Positions 20,885 to 30,720 of a stretch of DNA of 64,000 bases are shown here, one piece after another. Source of the DNA: Erinaceus europaeus. Lineage: Eukaryota > Chordata > Mammalia > Eulipotyphla > Erinaceidae. The position numbers and the translations under genes were made by a program. The notes under the pieces are model-generated. The model saw only the letters and a program-made list of their open reading frames with translations. It did not search any database and was not told the DNA's origin. How positions within the stretch are numbered: the stretch's first letter is position 1; each line of letters starts with the position of its first letter. The stretch is taken from positions 33,844,361 through 33,908,360 of the forward strand of contig NC_080171.1 in NCBI RefSeq assembly GCF_950295315.1. Direction: 5' to 3'.

Positions 20885-21340
20885 CTTTGGCATAAATTGT
20901 ACGTCATGAAATCACACTGATTACTACCCAGTGCCGTGTGCTTCTAGATGTTTGTGCATTGATTATTTGATGATTTGTTCTTGCATCTTACCAGGTATCC
21001 AACACAGGCTCAATAGCCTATAATTACTATTGTGTTTTTTCCTGGTTTAAAAAAAGAAAAGACAGGTCCTCCATCACACATTCCTCTTCTCAGAACCTTC
21101 TCCTGCCCATTCTTCTTTTTCTAAAATAAAGGCTGGTGGTCTTACAATTATACTTGCCAGTTCCTTAAGTGCCCTGGGATGTGAGTAATCAGGCCCTGCT
21201 GATTTGAATGTACCAAGCTTTCTGAAGTGCTCTTCAATCACTTCTTTCAACGTGTTTGCCTTTGTACCTCCAATAAAATAGCACTTAATCTGGCTTAGTT
21301 TTCCTTATCATTGCTGATTAAAAGTGGGGGGAGGGGAGCC
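20885..21340 (-). pseudogene. Ancient CR1/L3-like LINE reverse-transcriptase relic
   Basis: The minus strand of about 21100-21240 translates to a stretch containing FKSAGPDYSHPRALKELAS, which I recognise as the N-terminal reverse-transcriptase block of CR1/L3-group LINEs (the 'GPD...P..LKELA' pattern). Further along, at about 20890-20960, a short piece resembling the next conserved block appears in another frame. Many frameshifts and stops: a fossil, not a gene. The exact LINE family is uncertain. Confidence 0.5.
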
Positions 21341-21529
21341 TCTGCTATTATAGTTATCTTGTTAATAGCTTCTGTTTAGCAGAACTTTTTAATCATTTTG
21401 TTCTCTTAATAGTTTTTGTGGTTGTATTTTGCTTCCTAGAAATTCCTTTTGATATTCTTTCTTTTCTCCCTTCTTGTGTTCTTTCTTCTTCCCTTTCTTC
21501 CCCTCTGTCTCTTTTTCTGAAATTTCTTA

Positions 21530-21715
21530 TGAAGCCACTGGACAGTGGTACACTCAGTTGAGCACACATGTCCAAAAGCCCAGATCCCATGTACAGGGGG
21601 AAGTTTTCTAAGCAATGAAGTAGTGCTGCAGGTGTCTCTCTGTCTCTCTCTTTTTCTGTCTCCCCTTCCCTCTCAATTTCTATCTCTGTCCAATAAATAA
21701 ATATATATATTAAAT
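21530..21715 (+). mobile_element. SINE-B, variant
   Basis: CAGTGGTACACTCAGTTGAGC, GGGGGAAGTTTTC, GGTGTCTCTCTGTCTCTC, tail AATAAATAAATATATAT. Confidence 0.7.
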
Positions 21716-22568
21716 TTTTATTCTTATGGAAAGTGAGGAAAGGGGACAAGAAGAGAAGTGAGAGAGGTAAAGAGTTCCACTTGAACTTATGGTGGAGACA
21801 TTTACTAATTATCAGATATCCACGTATTCGCCCATAATTTCCAGCTTGCTTACAGTTGAGGCAAAGGGCAAGTGACTAATTCTGGCCAAGAGGTATGTAG
21901 GAAGTACTCATTTCCTTTCTTTCCCTTCCTTCTAACTCTGTGAGCTAAAGCCACAAGTTCCAGATGCTGTATAACAAAATGTAAGGGCTCTGGACTCTGG
22001 GATCACCTCTGAAATCTTGGAGAAATAGCAGTGTTTCTTTTCTGCAGCATAACCTACCTGATCTTCACTAATATAGTACCAATTTCTGGATTAGTCAGAT
22101 TATGCAAGGCTTTGCCAAGGGAACAAATGAGCCCTGGAACTTAAGTGGCTTAACATAACAAAAGATTATTTCTTACTTGTGGTATGCAGCCACCAGTCTG
22201 CCAACGAGGGTGCCCAGTGACCCCTACCTCATGGGAGTCACGCCTTTGTGTAGTCACATCCCACTCTGTCTCTGCCCTTAATCCATGACTCACTTTAACC
22301 AAGAAAATGTGGTTGAACTGCCATGAATGGTTCTCAGCCTAAGTCTTAAGAAATCCTGGCAGTCTCTACACTCATGATATTAAGATGTTTGACCTGCCCA
22401 CTGCAAAGATAGGTCACAGGAGTGGTTGCAAACTAATTTACTTACAGAGTGAGACTCCACATAGAAAAGCCAGGAGGTACCAGAGCTGAACAAAGCAGTA
22501 GCTCAGTGATCAGTTGGTAACAAATACATGAAACCCTGAGTGAGGCCAGCAGAAGAACTACATATTGA
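21716..22568. other. No gene; possibly ancient mammalian repeat
   Basis: The stretch GGAACTTAAGTGGCTTAAC followed by AAAGATTATTTCTTACTT (22137-22180) has the look of an old mammalian MLT/MST-type repeat, but I cannot assign it. Nothing convincing as an exon. Confidence 0.35.
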
Positions 22569-23035
22569 GGGGCCAAGTGGTGGTACACCAGCTGAGTTCA
22601 CACTTATTAATCACAAAGACTCAGGTTCAAGTCTCTGATATCCACCTGCAGGAGGGAAGCTTCATAAGTGAATCAGTGCTATAGGTCAGTGTCTCTCTCT
22701 CTCTCTCTCTCTCTCTCCTCCTTTTCCCTCAATTTCTCTCTGTCCTATAAAATAAAAGGGGAAAAAGTAAAGAGGAAAAAGAATGGCTGCCTTGGCATAT
22801 TGCACCAAAGCAAAGCACTCTGAGCAAGGTGGGAAAGGGACAGAATGAAGAGACACTGAAGTCCTGGTATGTCTCCTACACACCAGAAGGGGAGATGAGA
22901 GGCTATGCCTATGTATTAAAGACCATACTGTAAACCATTAACCACCCAATTAAAAAAATAAAATTACTGAATTATTGGCTGTCAGAAGACATGGATCCAT
23001 TGTGCAGGGACTGAGTCCCTGGTGACAGTTAAAAA
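22569..23035 (+). mobile_element. SINE-B, split by an L1 3' end
   Basis: Head and body at 22569-22784 (GGGCCAAGTGGTGGTACACC, a (TC)n run, CCTATAAAATAAAAGG). The 3' end is displaced to 22965-23035 (GGCTGTCAGAAGACATGG, CCCTGGTGACAG, A tail). Confidence 0.65.
22785..22962 (+). mobile_element. L1 3'UTR fragment
   Basis: GGCATATTGCACCAAAGC and TACTGTAAACCATTAACC before an A-rich end. This is the same 3'UTR as in the antisense L1 at 17228. Confidence 0.7.
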
Positions 23036-23041
23036 AAAAAA

Positions 23042-23195
23042 AGTGGCCCAGGAGGTGGCACAGTGGTAAAGCTTTGGACTCTCAAGCATGAGGTTCCGAG
23101 TGTGATCCCCATCAGCACATGTGCCAGAGTGATGTCTGGTTCTTTCTCTCTCCTCCTATCTTTCTCATAAATAAATAAAATATTTTTAAAAAAAA
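23042..23195 (+). mobile_element. SINE-C
   Basis: GGCCCAGGAGGTGGCACAGTGG, CTCTCAAGCATGAGG, CAGAGTGATGTCTGG, AAATAAATAAAATA tail. Confidence 0.85.
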
Positions 23196-23485
23196 GAAGA
23201 AAGAACTGTATACTGGACCCCAGCCAGTTCATAGAATTATGAGAGATAACCATACATTGTTATTTTTGTATTGTATTGGATGAGTTATTGGATAGGTGGT
23301 TAGTCAGTAATTGCTATGTAAAACAATATAGAAATTGGTAAATGGGAGTGGGACTCCAATGACATTAATAGAACCATACTGATCCAGGACCCTCCATTTT
23401 ATATCTGCACTAGTAGGAATATGTGGGCTCCTTTGTTGAAGTTACAGGAGAAAAGAACACTTGGGTCTGTACACCCACTTAAAAA

Positions 23486-23745
23486 AATTTTATTTATTTA
23501 TTTATTTCCTTTTGTTGCCCTTGTTGTTTTTATTGTTGTTGTAGTTATTGTTGTTGTTGTTGATGTCATTGTTGGATAGGAGAGAGAGAAATGGAGAGAG
23601 GAGGGAAAGACAGAGAGGGGGAGAGAAAGACACCTGCAGACCTGCTTCACCGCCTGTGAAAGCAACTCCCCTGCAGGTGGAGAGCCAGTCCTTGTGCTTT
23701 GCGCCATGTGAGCTTAATCTGCTGTGCTACTGCCCAACTCCCCAC
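23486..23745 (-). mobile_element. SINE-A, antisense, small internal deletion
   Basis: TTTATTTATTTATTTCC tail side, a GTTGTTGTTGTTGATGTC block, GACCTGCTTCACCGCC, CTGCAGGTGGAGAGCC joined directly to AGTCCTTGTGC, so the B-box region is missing. Confidence 0.85.
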
Positions 23746-23751
23746 CCACCT

Positions 23752-23885
23752 TTTTTTTTTAAAGATATATTTACTTATAATAAGGAGACAGGAGAGAATG
23801 AGAACCAGAACATCATTCAGGCACATGTGATACCTAGGATTGAACCTGAGTCCCCAGACTTGTAAGTTCAGTTCACTGGACTATG
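23752..23885 (-). mobile_element. SINE-C, antisense, left half of the retrotransposon target
   Basis: AAAGATATATTTACTTATAA, CAGAACATCATTCAGGC, GGATTGAACCTGAGTCC, then ACTGGACTATG. The head of the same SINE (GGCCACCTCCCAGG) appears only after the retrotransposon, at 26210-26225. Confidence 0.8.
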
Positions 23886-26198
23886 CTATCATCCACATTG
23901 GTCTCCAGCTCCCACTGATTTTGTGCTCGGAGAAACTAAGATGGAACTTTCGGAAAGCAAACTGGCGTCTGTTCAGTGATCTTACCAACAAATCTATTCC
24001 TGCAATTCCAATTAACTCTATCCCCTCTGAAGATTCCTACAGGCGCTTCCACCAAGCCATCTTCAAAGCAGCTTCCCAAGCTATTCCTCGTGGGAGACGT
24101 GCTAACTATACGCCTGGTCTTGATGCTGAATGCGAGCAACTACTAAAGCAGTATGATGAGTCGGGCGACCCAGATGTGGCTGACCATCTCATTGCCTCCC
24201 TGGATGCAGCAGCACGCCAAGCCCGCTGGCAACAACTCACGGAAAGTCTGAACTTCACCCACTCAAGTAGGAAGGCCTGGAAGCTTCTTCATAGTCTGGG
24301 TGCTGGTAGCCAACCCTCTCCCGTCTCCCATCCTCCCGTATCTCCAAACTCAGTGGCCAGTCACCTAACTCAAGTTGGACGTGCTAAGATCGACCCAGTC
24401 TGGAAAAGAGAAATTTCCCATGAGTGGTCATCCCACTTCTGTTTATCTTGTCCATCTCCAAAACTCTCTCCCTTTACACTGTCTGAACTGGAAGACGCTT
24501 TGAAGAGGGTTAAACCAGGAACGGCTGCTGGCTATGATAACATCACCCCAGAACTCATTCTTAACTTGGGCCCCGCGGCAAAGAAGTGGCTCACTACATT
24601 CCTGTCCCACATCTTGGAATCCGAATCTATGCCCAAAATTTGGCGTCACACGAAGATAATAGCAGTTTTGAAACCAAAGAAAGACCCAACACTGGCTGCC
24701 AGCTATAGACCAATTTCTCTCCTCTCCGTGTGTCTCTCCTCTCTTGAGAGGCTGCTTCTGTCATGTATTTCTCCTCTTACAGAGAAATTCCTATCACCCG
24801 CCCAAGCTGGTTTCCGCCCAGGAAGATCTACCTGCGAACAAGCCCTGGCCCTCTCAACTTACATTGAAAATGGATTCCAGAAGAATTTAAAGACAGGTGC
24901 TGTCTTTGTTGATCTCACAGCAGCCTATGACATGGTCTGGCACCGTGGTCTCCTAGTCAAGATCTCAAGATGCCTGCCTCCATGGGTGGCCAACACTATA
25001 TCGTTTCTTCTCCAAAACAGAAGATTCCGGGTGCATCTGGGTGACAAGTCTAGCAGATGGATTCTTGTCTCAAGTGGTCTCCCCCAGGGCTCTGTTCTGG
25101 CTCCTACGCTATTTAATATTTACATCAATGACCTTCCAGAAACTTCTTCAAGGAAGTTCATCTACGCCGATGACATCTGCTGTGCAACTCAGGCATCCAA
25201 GTTCGACATCCTCGAGGAAACACTCACGAAAAATATGTCTCTGATATCTGATTACTGTAAAAAATGGCGACTAATCCCTAGCACTGCAAAAACGGTATCA
25301 TCTGTTTTCCATCTACACCATGCCTCGGCCTCACGTGAGCTTAATGTGCAGCTTGACAATACAAGAATCCAGCATGAAGCCCAGCCAGTCTATCTTGGCG
25401 TTACTCTCGATCGCACCCTGTCATTTCACGAACATCTCATAAAAACTGCAGCAAAGGTGGGCGCAAGGAATAACATCATTGCAAGACTGGCCAGCTCCTC
25501 ATGGGGCGCTAGCGCTTCCACACTACGATCATCATCTCTGGCATTATGCTATTCCACTGCAGAATACTGTGCCCCAGTATGGTTCCGTAGCCCCCATGTC
25601 CACTTGGTTGATTCCAAATTATATTCCTCCATGAGGATAATTTCTGGAACCATCCGTTCCACCCCGGTTCCATGGCTGCCAGTTCTTAGCAACATCGCCC
25701 CACCAGATATTCGTCGGGATGCGGCATCATCTAAGTTCATTTCCCACGTCTACGCTCGACCGGACCTGCCAATATACACGGATATCTTCGCCCACCTTGT
25801 CCAACGCTTGACGTCTCGTCATCCAATCTGGTCCCCTACACCTACACTGAACTTCTCTGTTCCAGTCTCTTGGAAACAGAGTTGGCAGTCAGCTGAGGTA
25901 AAGAACAAACACCTCATCACAGACCCCTGAAAGCATCAACCCGGCTTTGACCTAGCACATTATGATTGGGCCCTCCTCAATCGTTATCCAACAGGCCATG
26001 GCCGGTGCGCCACTATGTTCCATCGCTGGGGAGCCAGAGACGACCCGAACTGCCCCTGTGGCTACAGACAGACTATGACCCACATAGTCAACGACTGCCA
26101 CCTCTCCAGATTCAAAGGAGGTCTCGAAACTTTACATCAGGCTCAACCTGACACTGTTGACTGGCTACGGAAGAAGGGCAAACGCTAGAAGAAGAAGA
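23886..26198 (+). mobile_element. Jockey-superfamily non-LTR retrotransposon, 5'-truncated, 11-bp target-site duplication
   Basis: A 2.3 kb insertion flanked by ACTGGACTATG at 23875-23885 and 26199-26209, splitting an antisense SINE-C. It carries the end of an upstream domain, a whole reverse transcriptase, a C-terminal Cys/His cluster, and a very short 3' part ending in (GAA)n straight after the stop codon, with no poly-A. It is visibly GC-richer than its flanks. The start, just before the RWNFRKANW motif that in this superfamily follows the endonuclease, shows that the endonuclease and anything upstream are missing. A short microsatellite-like 3' end and a 'LPQGSVLAPTLFNIYINDLP' block place it with jockey-type elements rather than L1, L2 or BovB/RTE. 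A second copy of the 3' end is at 49884-50201. Confidence 0.88.
23888..26188 (+). pseudogene. Reverse-transcriptase ORF of the retrotransposon, one nonsense codon
   Basis: The frame is open to TGA at 25928-25930 and continues in the same frame, uninterrupted, for 85 more codons to TAG at 26186-26188. Counting residues from the in-frame ATG at 23840 (which lies in SINE sequence, so it is not the native start): RWNFRKANW near 36-45, GTAAGYDNITPEL near 228-240, YRPISLLS near 290, FVDLTAAYD with catalytic Asp358, LPQGSVLAPTLFNIYINDLP near 414-433, and YADD 442-445 with the catalytic Asp pair. The thumb/C-terminal region (VYLGVTLDRTLSFHEH, APVW, IAPPDIRRDAA) follows. After the TGA comes a CPCG...H...C cluster typical of these ORF2 C-termini. 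All polymerase active-site residues are intact. In the second copy the codon at the TGA position is TGC, so the stop is a private C-to-A change. Endonuclease absent, so not autonomous. Confidence 0.85.
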
Positions 26199-26225
26199 AC
26201 TGGACTATGGGCCACCTCCCAGGTT

Positions 26226-26369
26226 GTTAGATACTCACATTTAAATGAATCCATCTCAGTATCCAGTACATTGTGGGGGAACAAAGGGAGACTCAATGAG
26301 TATTCAATGCTTCTGCCACAAATCTCGCTACCTAAAATTTGACACCCATGCCATATATATATATATTTA
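26226..26369. other. No recognised feature
   Basis: Short unique stretch between the retrotransposon target and the next SINE. Ends in an AT run. Confidence 0.5.
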
Positions 26370-26665
26370 CCTCCAGGGTTATTGCTGGGGCTTGGTGCCT
26401 GCACTACGAATCCACTGCTCCTGGAGACTTTTTTTCTTCCATTTTTTTGCCCTTGTTCTTGTTTTTATTATTGTTATTGTTGTCATTGATGTCATTGTTG
26501 CTGGATAGGACAGAGAGAAATGGAGAGAGAAGGGGAAGACAGAGAGGGGCAGAGAAAGATACACACCTGCAGACCTGTTTCACTGCCTGTGAAGTGACCC
26601 CCACACACAGGTAGGGAGCCAGAGGCTCACTTAACCCGCTGCTGCTACCTCCCAATCCCCCACCC
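26370..26665 (-). mobile_element. SINE-A, antisense
   Basis: CCTCCAGGGTTATTGCTGGGG, CCACTGCTCCTGGAG, a GTTATTGTTGTCATTGATG block, GACCTGTTTCACTGCC, degraded head CTACCTCCCAATCCCC. Confidence 0.85.
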
Positions 26666-26734
26666 CATATTTTAACAAGGTTGATCCAGCTACCATACAA
26701 ATAGCTTTCCAGAAACTATAAACAGTGGTGTGCA

Positions 26735-26837
26735 GGACTGGCTCAGACAGTCTACACATATGTGATTCCAGGAATAACTCAGGACCTCATGCTTATAAGC
26801 CCAGCTCTCTAGCCACTGTGCCACCTCTTGGACTGCA
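26735..26837 (-). mobile_element. SINE-C fragment, antisense
   Basis: AACTCAGGACCTCATGCTT and GCCACTGTGCCACCTCTTGG. The tail part is missing. Confidence 0.6.
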
Positions 26838-27024
26838 AGAGTCAACTGAATATATCTTATATTTCCTCCCAAATGTGTATCCAGGATGCTGTGTTGGTAG
26901 TGTGGTGTTATTTATAGTGGAAATAAATACGTTTACCATGAAATTGGCATATGCTATAATTTTCCCCCTACTGTTAAATATTTACCAAACTACTAGTTGT
27001 ACAGGATCCAAAACATACCTATTA

Positions 27025-27128
27025 GGGGCTGGAAAGACAGCATAATGGTTTTGCAAGTAGACTTTTATGCCTAAGGCTCTGAGGTCCCACGTTCCATCCC
27101 TAGCACCACCATAAGCCAGAGTTGAGTC
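27025..27128 (+). mobile_element. SINE-D without a tail, perfect 14-bp target-site duplication
   Basis: GGGCTGGAAAGACAGCATAATGG type head, CACCACCATAAGCCAGAG, ending GTTGAGTC with no A run. Flanks AAACATACCTATTA at 27011-27024 and 27129-27142 match exactly. Confidence 0.85.
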
Positions 27129-27214
27129 AAACATACCTATTATCCAGGTATCTTTACTTGGATAATAAATATTAAAAATATATGTTAACTTATACCCATA
27201 TGTATTTGCTATTT

Positions 27215-27366
27215 TTTAAGATTTTATTTATTTATTAATTAGAAAGATAAGAAGAGAGAGAGAAAGAACCAGACATCACTCTGGTACATATGCTATCAGG
27301 TATTGAACTCAGGACCTCACGCTTGAGAGTTCAATGCTTTATCCACTGCACCAACTCCCAGACCAC
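27215..27366 (-). mobile_element. SINE-C, antisense, 14-bp target-site duplication
   Basis: AAGATTTTATTTATTTATT tail side, CAGACATCACTCTGG, TCCACTGCACCAACTCCC. Flanks TGTATTTGCTATTT at 27201-27214 and 27367-27380. Confidence 0.9.
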
Positions 27367-27492
27367 TGTATTTGCTATTTGTTATAGGCAGAAATTTGAA
27401 AAACAAACAAACAAACCTCACCATTATTGATCTTGTCTTTCTATTCCATATTTCAAATAACAAGCAGAACTTATAAGCTAAAGATGTTTATA

Positions 27493-27805
27493 GGGGCCAG
27501 GCGATTGCACAGCGGATTAAGCGCACATAGCACGAAGCACAAGGACCAGTGTAAGGATCCCAGTTCCAGCCTCCGGTTCCCCACCTGCAGGGGAATTGCT
27601 TTACAAGTGGTGAAGCAGGTCTGCTGGTGTCTGTCTTTCTCTCCCCTTCTCTGTCTTCCCTTCCTCTCTCCATTTCTCACTGTCTTATCCAACAACAATG
27701 ACAACAATAATAACAACAATGGCAACAAAAGGGGAAAATATAGCCTCCAGGAGCAGTGGATTAGTACCCAGCCCTAGTAAATAATCCTGGAGGCAAAAAA
27801 AAAAA
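27493..27805 (+). mobile_element. SINE-A, 12-bp target-site duplication
   Basis: GGGGCCAGGCGATTGCAC head, CCACCTGCAGGGGAATTGC body, GCAGTGGATTAGTACCC, A tail. Flanks AAGATGTTTATA at 27481-27492 and 27806-27817. Confidence 0.9.
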
Positions 27806-27817
27806 AAGATGTTTATA

Positions 27818-28168
27818 TAAACCTAAGTAACATTTTACTAATAATAACAAGATGACAATTCAAATTTTCCAATATAAAGCCAAATGTGTATATTTAATAG
27901 TTAATACGGACTTAAGTACAATATTGGAAACAGTGCTAAAAAACAGAGAACTCAGCTATTTTCAGCTATCATCAACAGGAATTTCTTTTTTACAGTAATT
28001 ACTACATCTAGTAATACTATCTTAGTTACTATTGATAATTTTTTCTGGAAGCTTTTGTACCTTTTAGGCTTCAGAGTTTACAAGACTAAAATATTTTCTT
28101 TTAAGCCTTGCTGAAAACTAATTCAGCTTATCATATATTCTAGCTAATCAGCCCCTCCTCACGTAACC

Positions 28169-28221
<53 letters not shown>

Positions 28222-28611
28222 CCCACTCAAGAGAAAGGTCATCAATAAGTTTCAGGCTTCTGTTATGGGATATAAAGCAATAACATTTTAAATAGCACCT
28301 CAGAGGCCTGAAGGAGTTAATACATCTTTCAGCAGTGCCTACTCTACAGTGCTGGAGTATTTTGGAACCTGAAAACCTGGATCCTTATTTATTAAAAGCA
28401 TAAGAAGAGTCCAGTTGGAGGGGAAGCCTTACTTGCCTAGCAAGAAAGAATATGCTTACAAAGTGGCATTTGAAAATAAGGTGAGTAGAAACCTTTCACG
28501 AAAAACAGCAAGAGATGTGAACTAGATGCTGAACTAGATGCATACCTAAGTGTAAGGTAAAAGAAAATATAAGATGATTTTAGAATAAAGGAGACAAATT
28601 ATCTTTTATTA
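27818..28611. other. No gene; (CA)n microsatellite at 28170-28217
   Basis: AT-rich unique sequence. The only notable structure is the CA dinucleotide run. Confidence 0.6.
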
Positions 28612-28752
28612 TTATTTTTTTAATACCAGAACACTGATCAGCTCTGGCTTATGTGGTGGGGGGATTGGGGGGGGGTGGGGGTTGAACCTGGGACTTCACA
28701 GCCTCAGGCATGAAAGTCTCTGCATAACGATTATGCTATCTACCCCCCTGCC
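28612..28752 (-). mobile_element. SINE-D, antisense, with a G-rich expansion
   Basis: CAGAACACTGATCAGCTCTGGC, a GGGGGGATTGGGGGGGGGTG stretch, GTTGAACCTGGGACTTC, GATTATGCTATCTACCCC. Confidence 0.75.
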
Positions 28753-28789
28753 CTCTTTTTTTTTTTTTAAGCTGTTTTCAGCAAACTGT

Positions 28790-28945
28790 TCTAAGATTTG
28801 CGGTGAGAACTACGGTGGTTATCTTTGGGATGTGGGAGGGTGGGGATACAGAACTTTGGTGGTGGGGGTGGTGCGGAACTATACACTGTAACCTTACAAG
28901 CTTGTGACCTACAATTAATCATAAATTTTAAGATTAAATTTTTTT
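28790..28945 (+). mobile_element. YX 3' end, very old
   Basis: TGTGGGAGGGTGGGGATAC, CTTTGGTGGTGGGGGTGG and AACTATACACTG line up with the X terminus. Strongly diverged. Confidence 0.45.
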
Positions 28946-29043
28946 AATGCTGCTTTTTGTTTAAGAGTCAATGAGACCACGTGGGAATAAACTCAGGAAC
29001 TTGTGCTTACGTGATGCCACTGATAGAACATACTGGGTTCTTG

Positions 29044-29333
29044 GGGAGTCGGGCTGTAGCGCAGCGGGTTAAGCGCAGGTGGCGCAAAGCACAAGGACCG
29101 GCATAAGGATCCCGGTTCGAACCCCGGCTCCCCACCTTCAGGGGAGTTGCTTCACAGGCGGTGAAGCAGGTCTGCAGGTGTCTATCTTTCTCTTCTCCTC
29201 TCTGTCTTCCCCTCCTCTCTCCATTTCTCTCTGTCCTATCCAACAACGACAACAACAATAATAACTACAACAATAAAACAACAAGGGCAACAAAAGGGAA
29301 TAAATAAATAAATAAATAAATATTTAAAAGAAG
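29044..29333 (+). mobile_element. SINE-A, young subfamily copy 3, 12-bp target-site duplication
   Basis: Head GGGAGTCGGGCTGTAGCG as in copies 1 and 2, small differences CACCTTCAGGGGAGTTGC. Flanks ATACTGGGTTCT at 29030-29041 and 29334-29345. AATAAATAAATAAATAAATA tail. Confidence 0.92.
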
Positions 29334-29345
29334 ATACTGGGTTCT

Positions 29346-29498
29346 GGACATCTATCAGTCAGAGAAAGAGAAAAGATCATAGTCCCACTCCATTACCCAT
29401 GGAGCAATCCATGGGCTTCTCACATGGTGTCAGGGATTGAACCCAGGACCTCATACATGGTAAGTTAAGCTCTAACAGGTGAGCCACCTCCCAGCCTT
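29346..29498 (-). mobile_element. Old tRNA-SINE, antisense, the target of the 29044 insertion
   Basis: CACATGGTGTCAGGGATTGAACC and GGTGAGCCACCTCCCAGCC. The part left of the SINE-A, 28965-29041, appears to belong to the same or a neighbouring element. Confidence 0.5.
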
Positions 29499-29679
29499 TC
29501 CTGGGAGGATTTTTACATTGATAGCACATCCTGAAATTGTCTTTGGTTCATTTCTCCTCTAGTTCACTGTAATTCAAAGAATTAAAGACTTCAATCCTGA
29601 GCCAGCGTATAGAATTTTGTCTGGATTTCCCTAAGAGAAGCCTGGAAGGTAAAAAGATGAAGCAGGATGCATTTGCTGT

Positions 29680-29716
<37 letters not shown>

Positions 29717-30479
29717 ACTGTAGTCTTGCTGTACCTAAATAGAAACACCCTGTGGAGTCTTTTGTAACATCAGTACCATTTTAAGTAAACATAAGCAAGT
29801 GGAACAAAAAACTATTAATCAGAACTTCAGTCCTCAGCAGAACTCTATACAAAGTGTCTCTAGAACCACCCAGGTTGGTATTATATGGGAGTCCTTTTCA
29901 ACTAAGGTAAACTGCACTGGACAGGATCAATAATAATTAGTTACCTCCTTCAGAATTCACTGTCAGTCACCAGTTGTCTTCAATAACTCTTTTTCTGTAG
30001 CTCAAGCCTGGCACTATACCAGCAAATAAGCAGGGAACCCACTGAAACTAAATTGGTCAATCTTGTAAACCATTACTAAAACTGTTCATGGTTTAAAGAA
30101 ATTGAATTGGTGAACAATGTAGGAGAAAATACAGCTTCTAACTAAGCAAGCTAGTACTCCAACAACTGTCAAAACCAAAAGTGAATTTACACCTAAAATC
30201 CAAGAACCCAAGCAGTGTGTTTCATTATTTCCTCCTTCCTTCCTGAATAAGTAGATTCCTGAGGCCACATTGACATACAGTCCTCTTCCCTTTCAGATGA
30301 AGAATTGGGAGGTTTTGCAGTTTGGTTTCTCTCCTGTCTGGGCAGGCTCATAAATAGTGAAGATAGGGAAAAAGGGCTGAGCCTTAGCAATGAGTGCCAG
30401 GGTAACCACCCCCTTTGAGTTTACAAAGCCTGGGTGTGTGAGGTGAGGAATCTCACCCACTTGTTTATTTCCAAGCAGG

Positions 30480-30720
30480 GTCATCCAGTGGCTAAGGGGC
30501 TGGGCTCCTTACCAAAAACACTTAGGTTTGAATCCTGACTCAGTTGCTTACCTTTAACCCTTCTGTTCTTCAACTTTCTCAGCTGCAAAACAGGGATAAC
30601 AACAGCATCTCTACCTCCAAGAATAATGTCAAACTAAAAGAGTTACTAGCTGTAAACCATCTAAGACAGACTCTAGCACATATTAAACACTCAATAAATG
30701 TCAGCTATTATTATCACCCT
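30480..30720 (+). mobile_element. MIR
   Basis: Order of landmarks matches the mammalian-wide MIR: CTGGGCTCC near the start, AATCCTGACTCAGTTGC, CTCAGCTGCAAAACAGGG, and ACACTCAATAAATGTCAGC at the end. Diverged, as expected for an ancient SINE. Confidence 0.8.

Noticed and set aside
23886..26198. Assignment to BovB/RTE, known to have moved horizontally into some mammals
   Set aside because: The motif set (QGSVLAPTLFNIYINDLP, RWNFRKANW, a zinc-knuckle C-terminus and a GAA end) fits jockey-type elements and not the RTE pattern.
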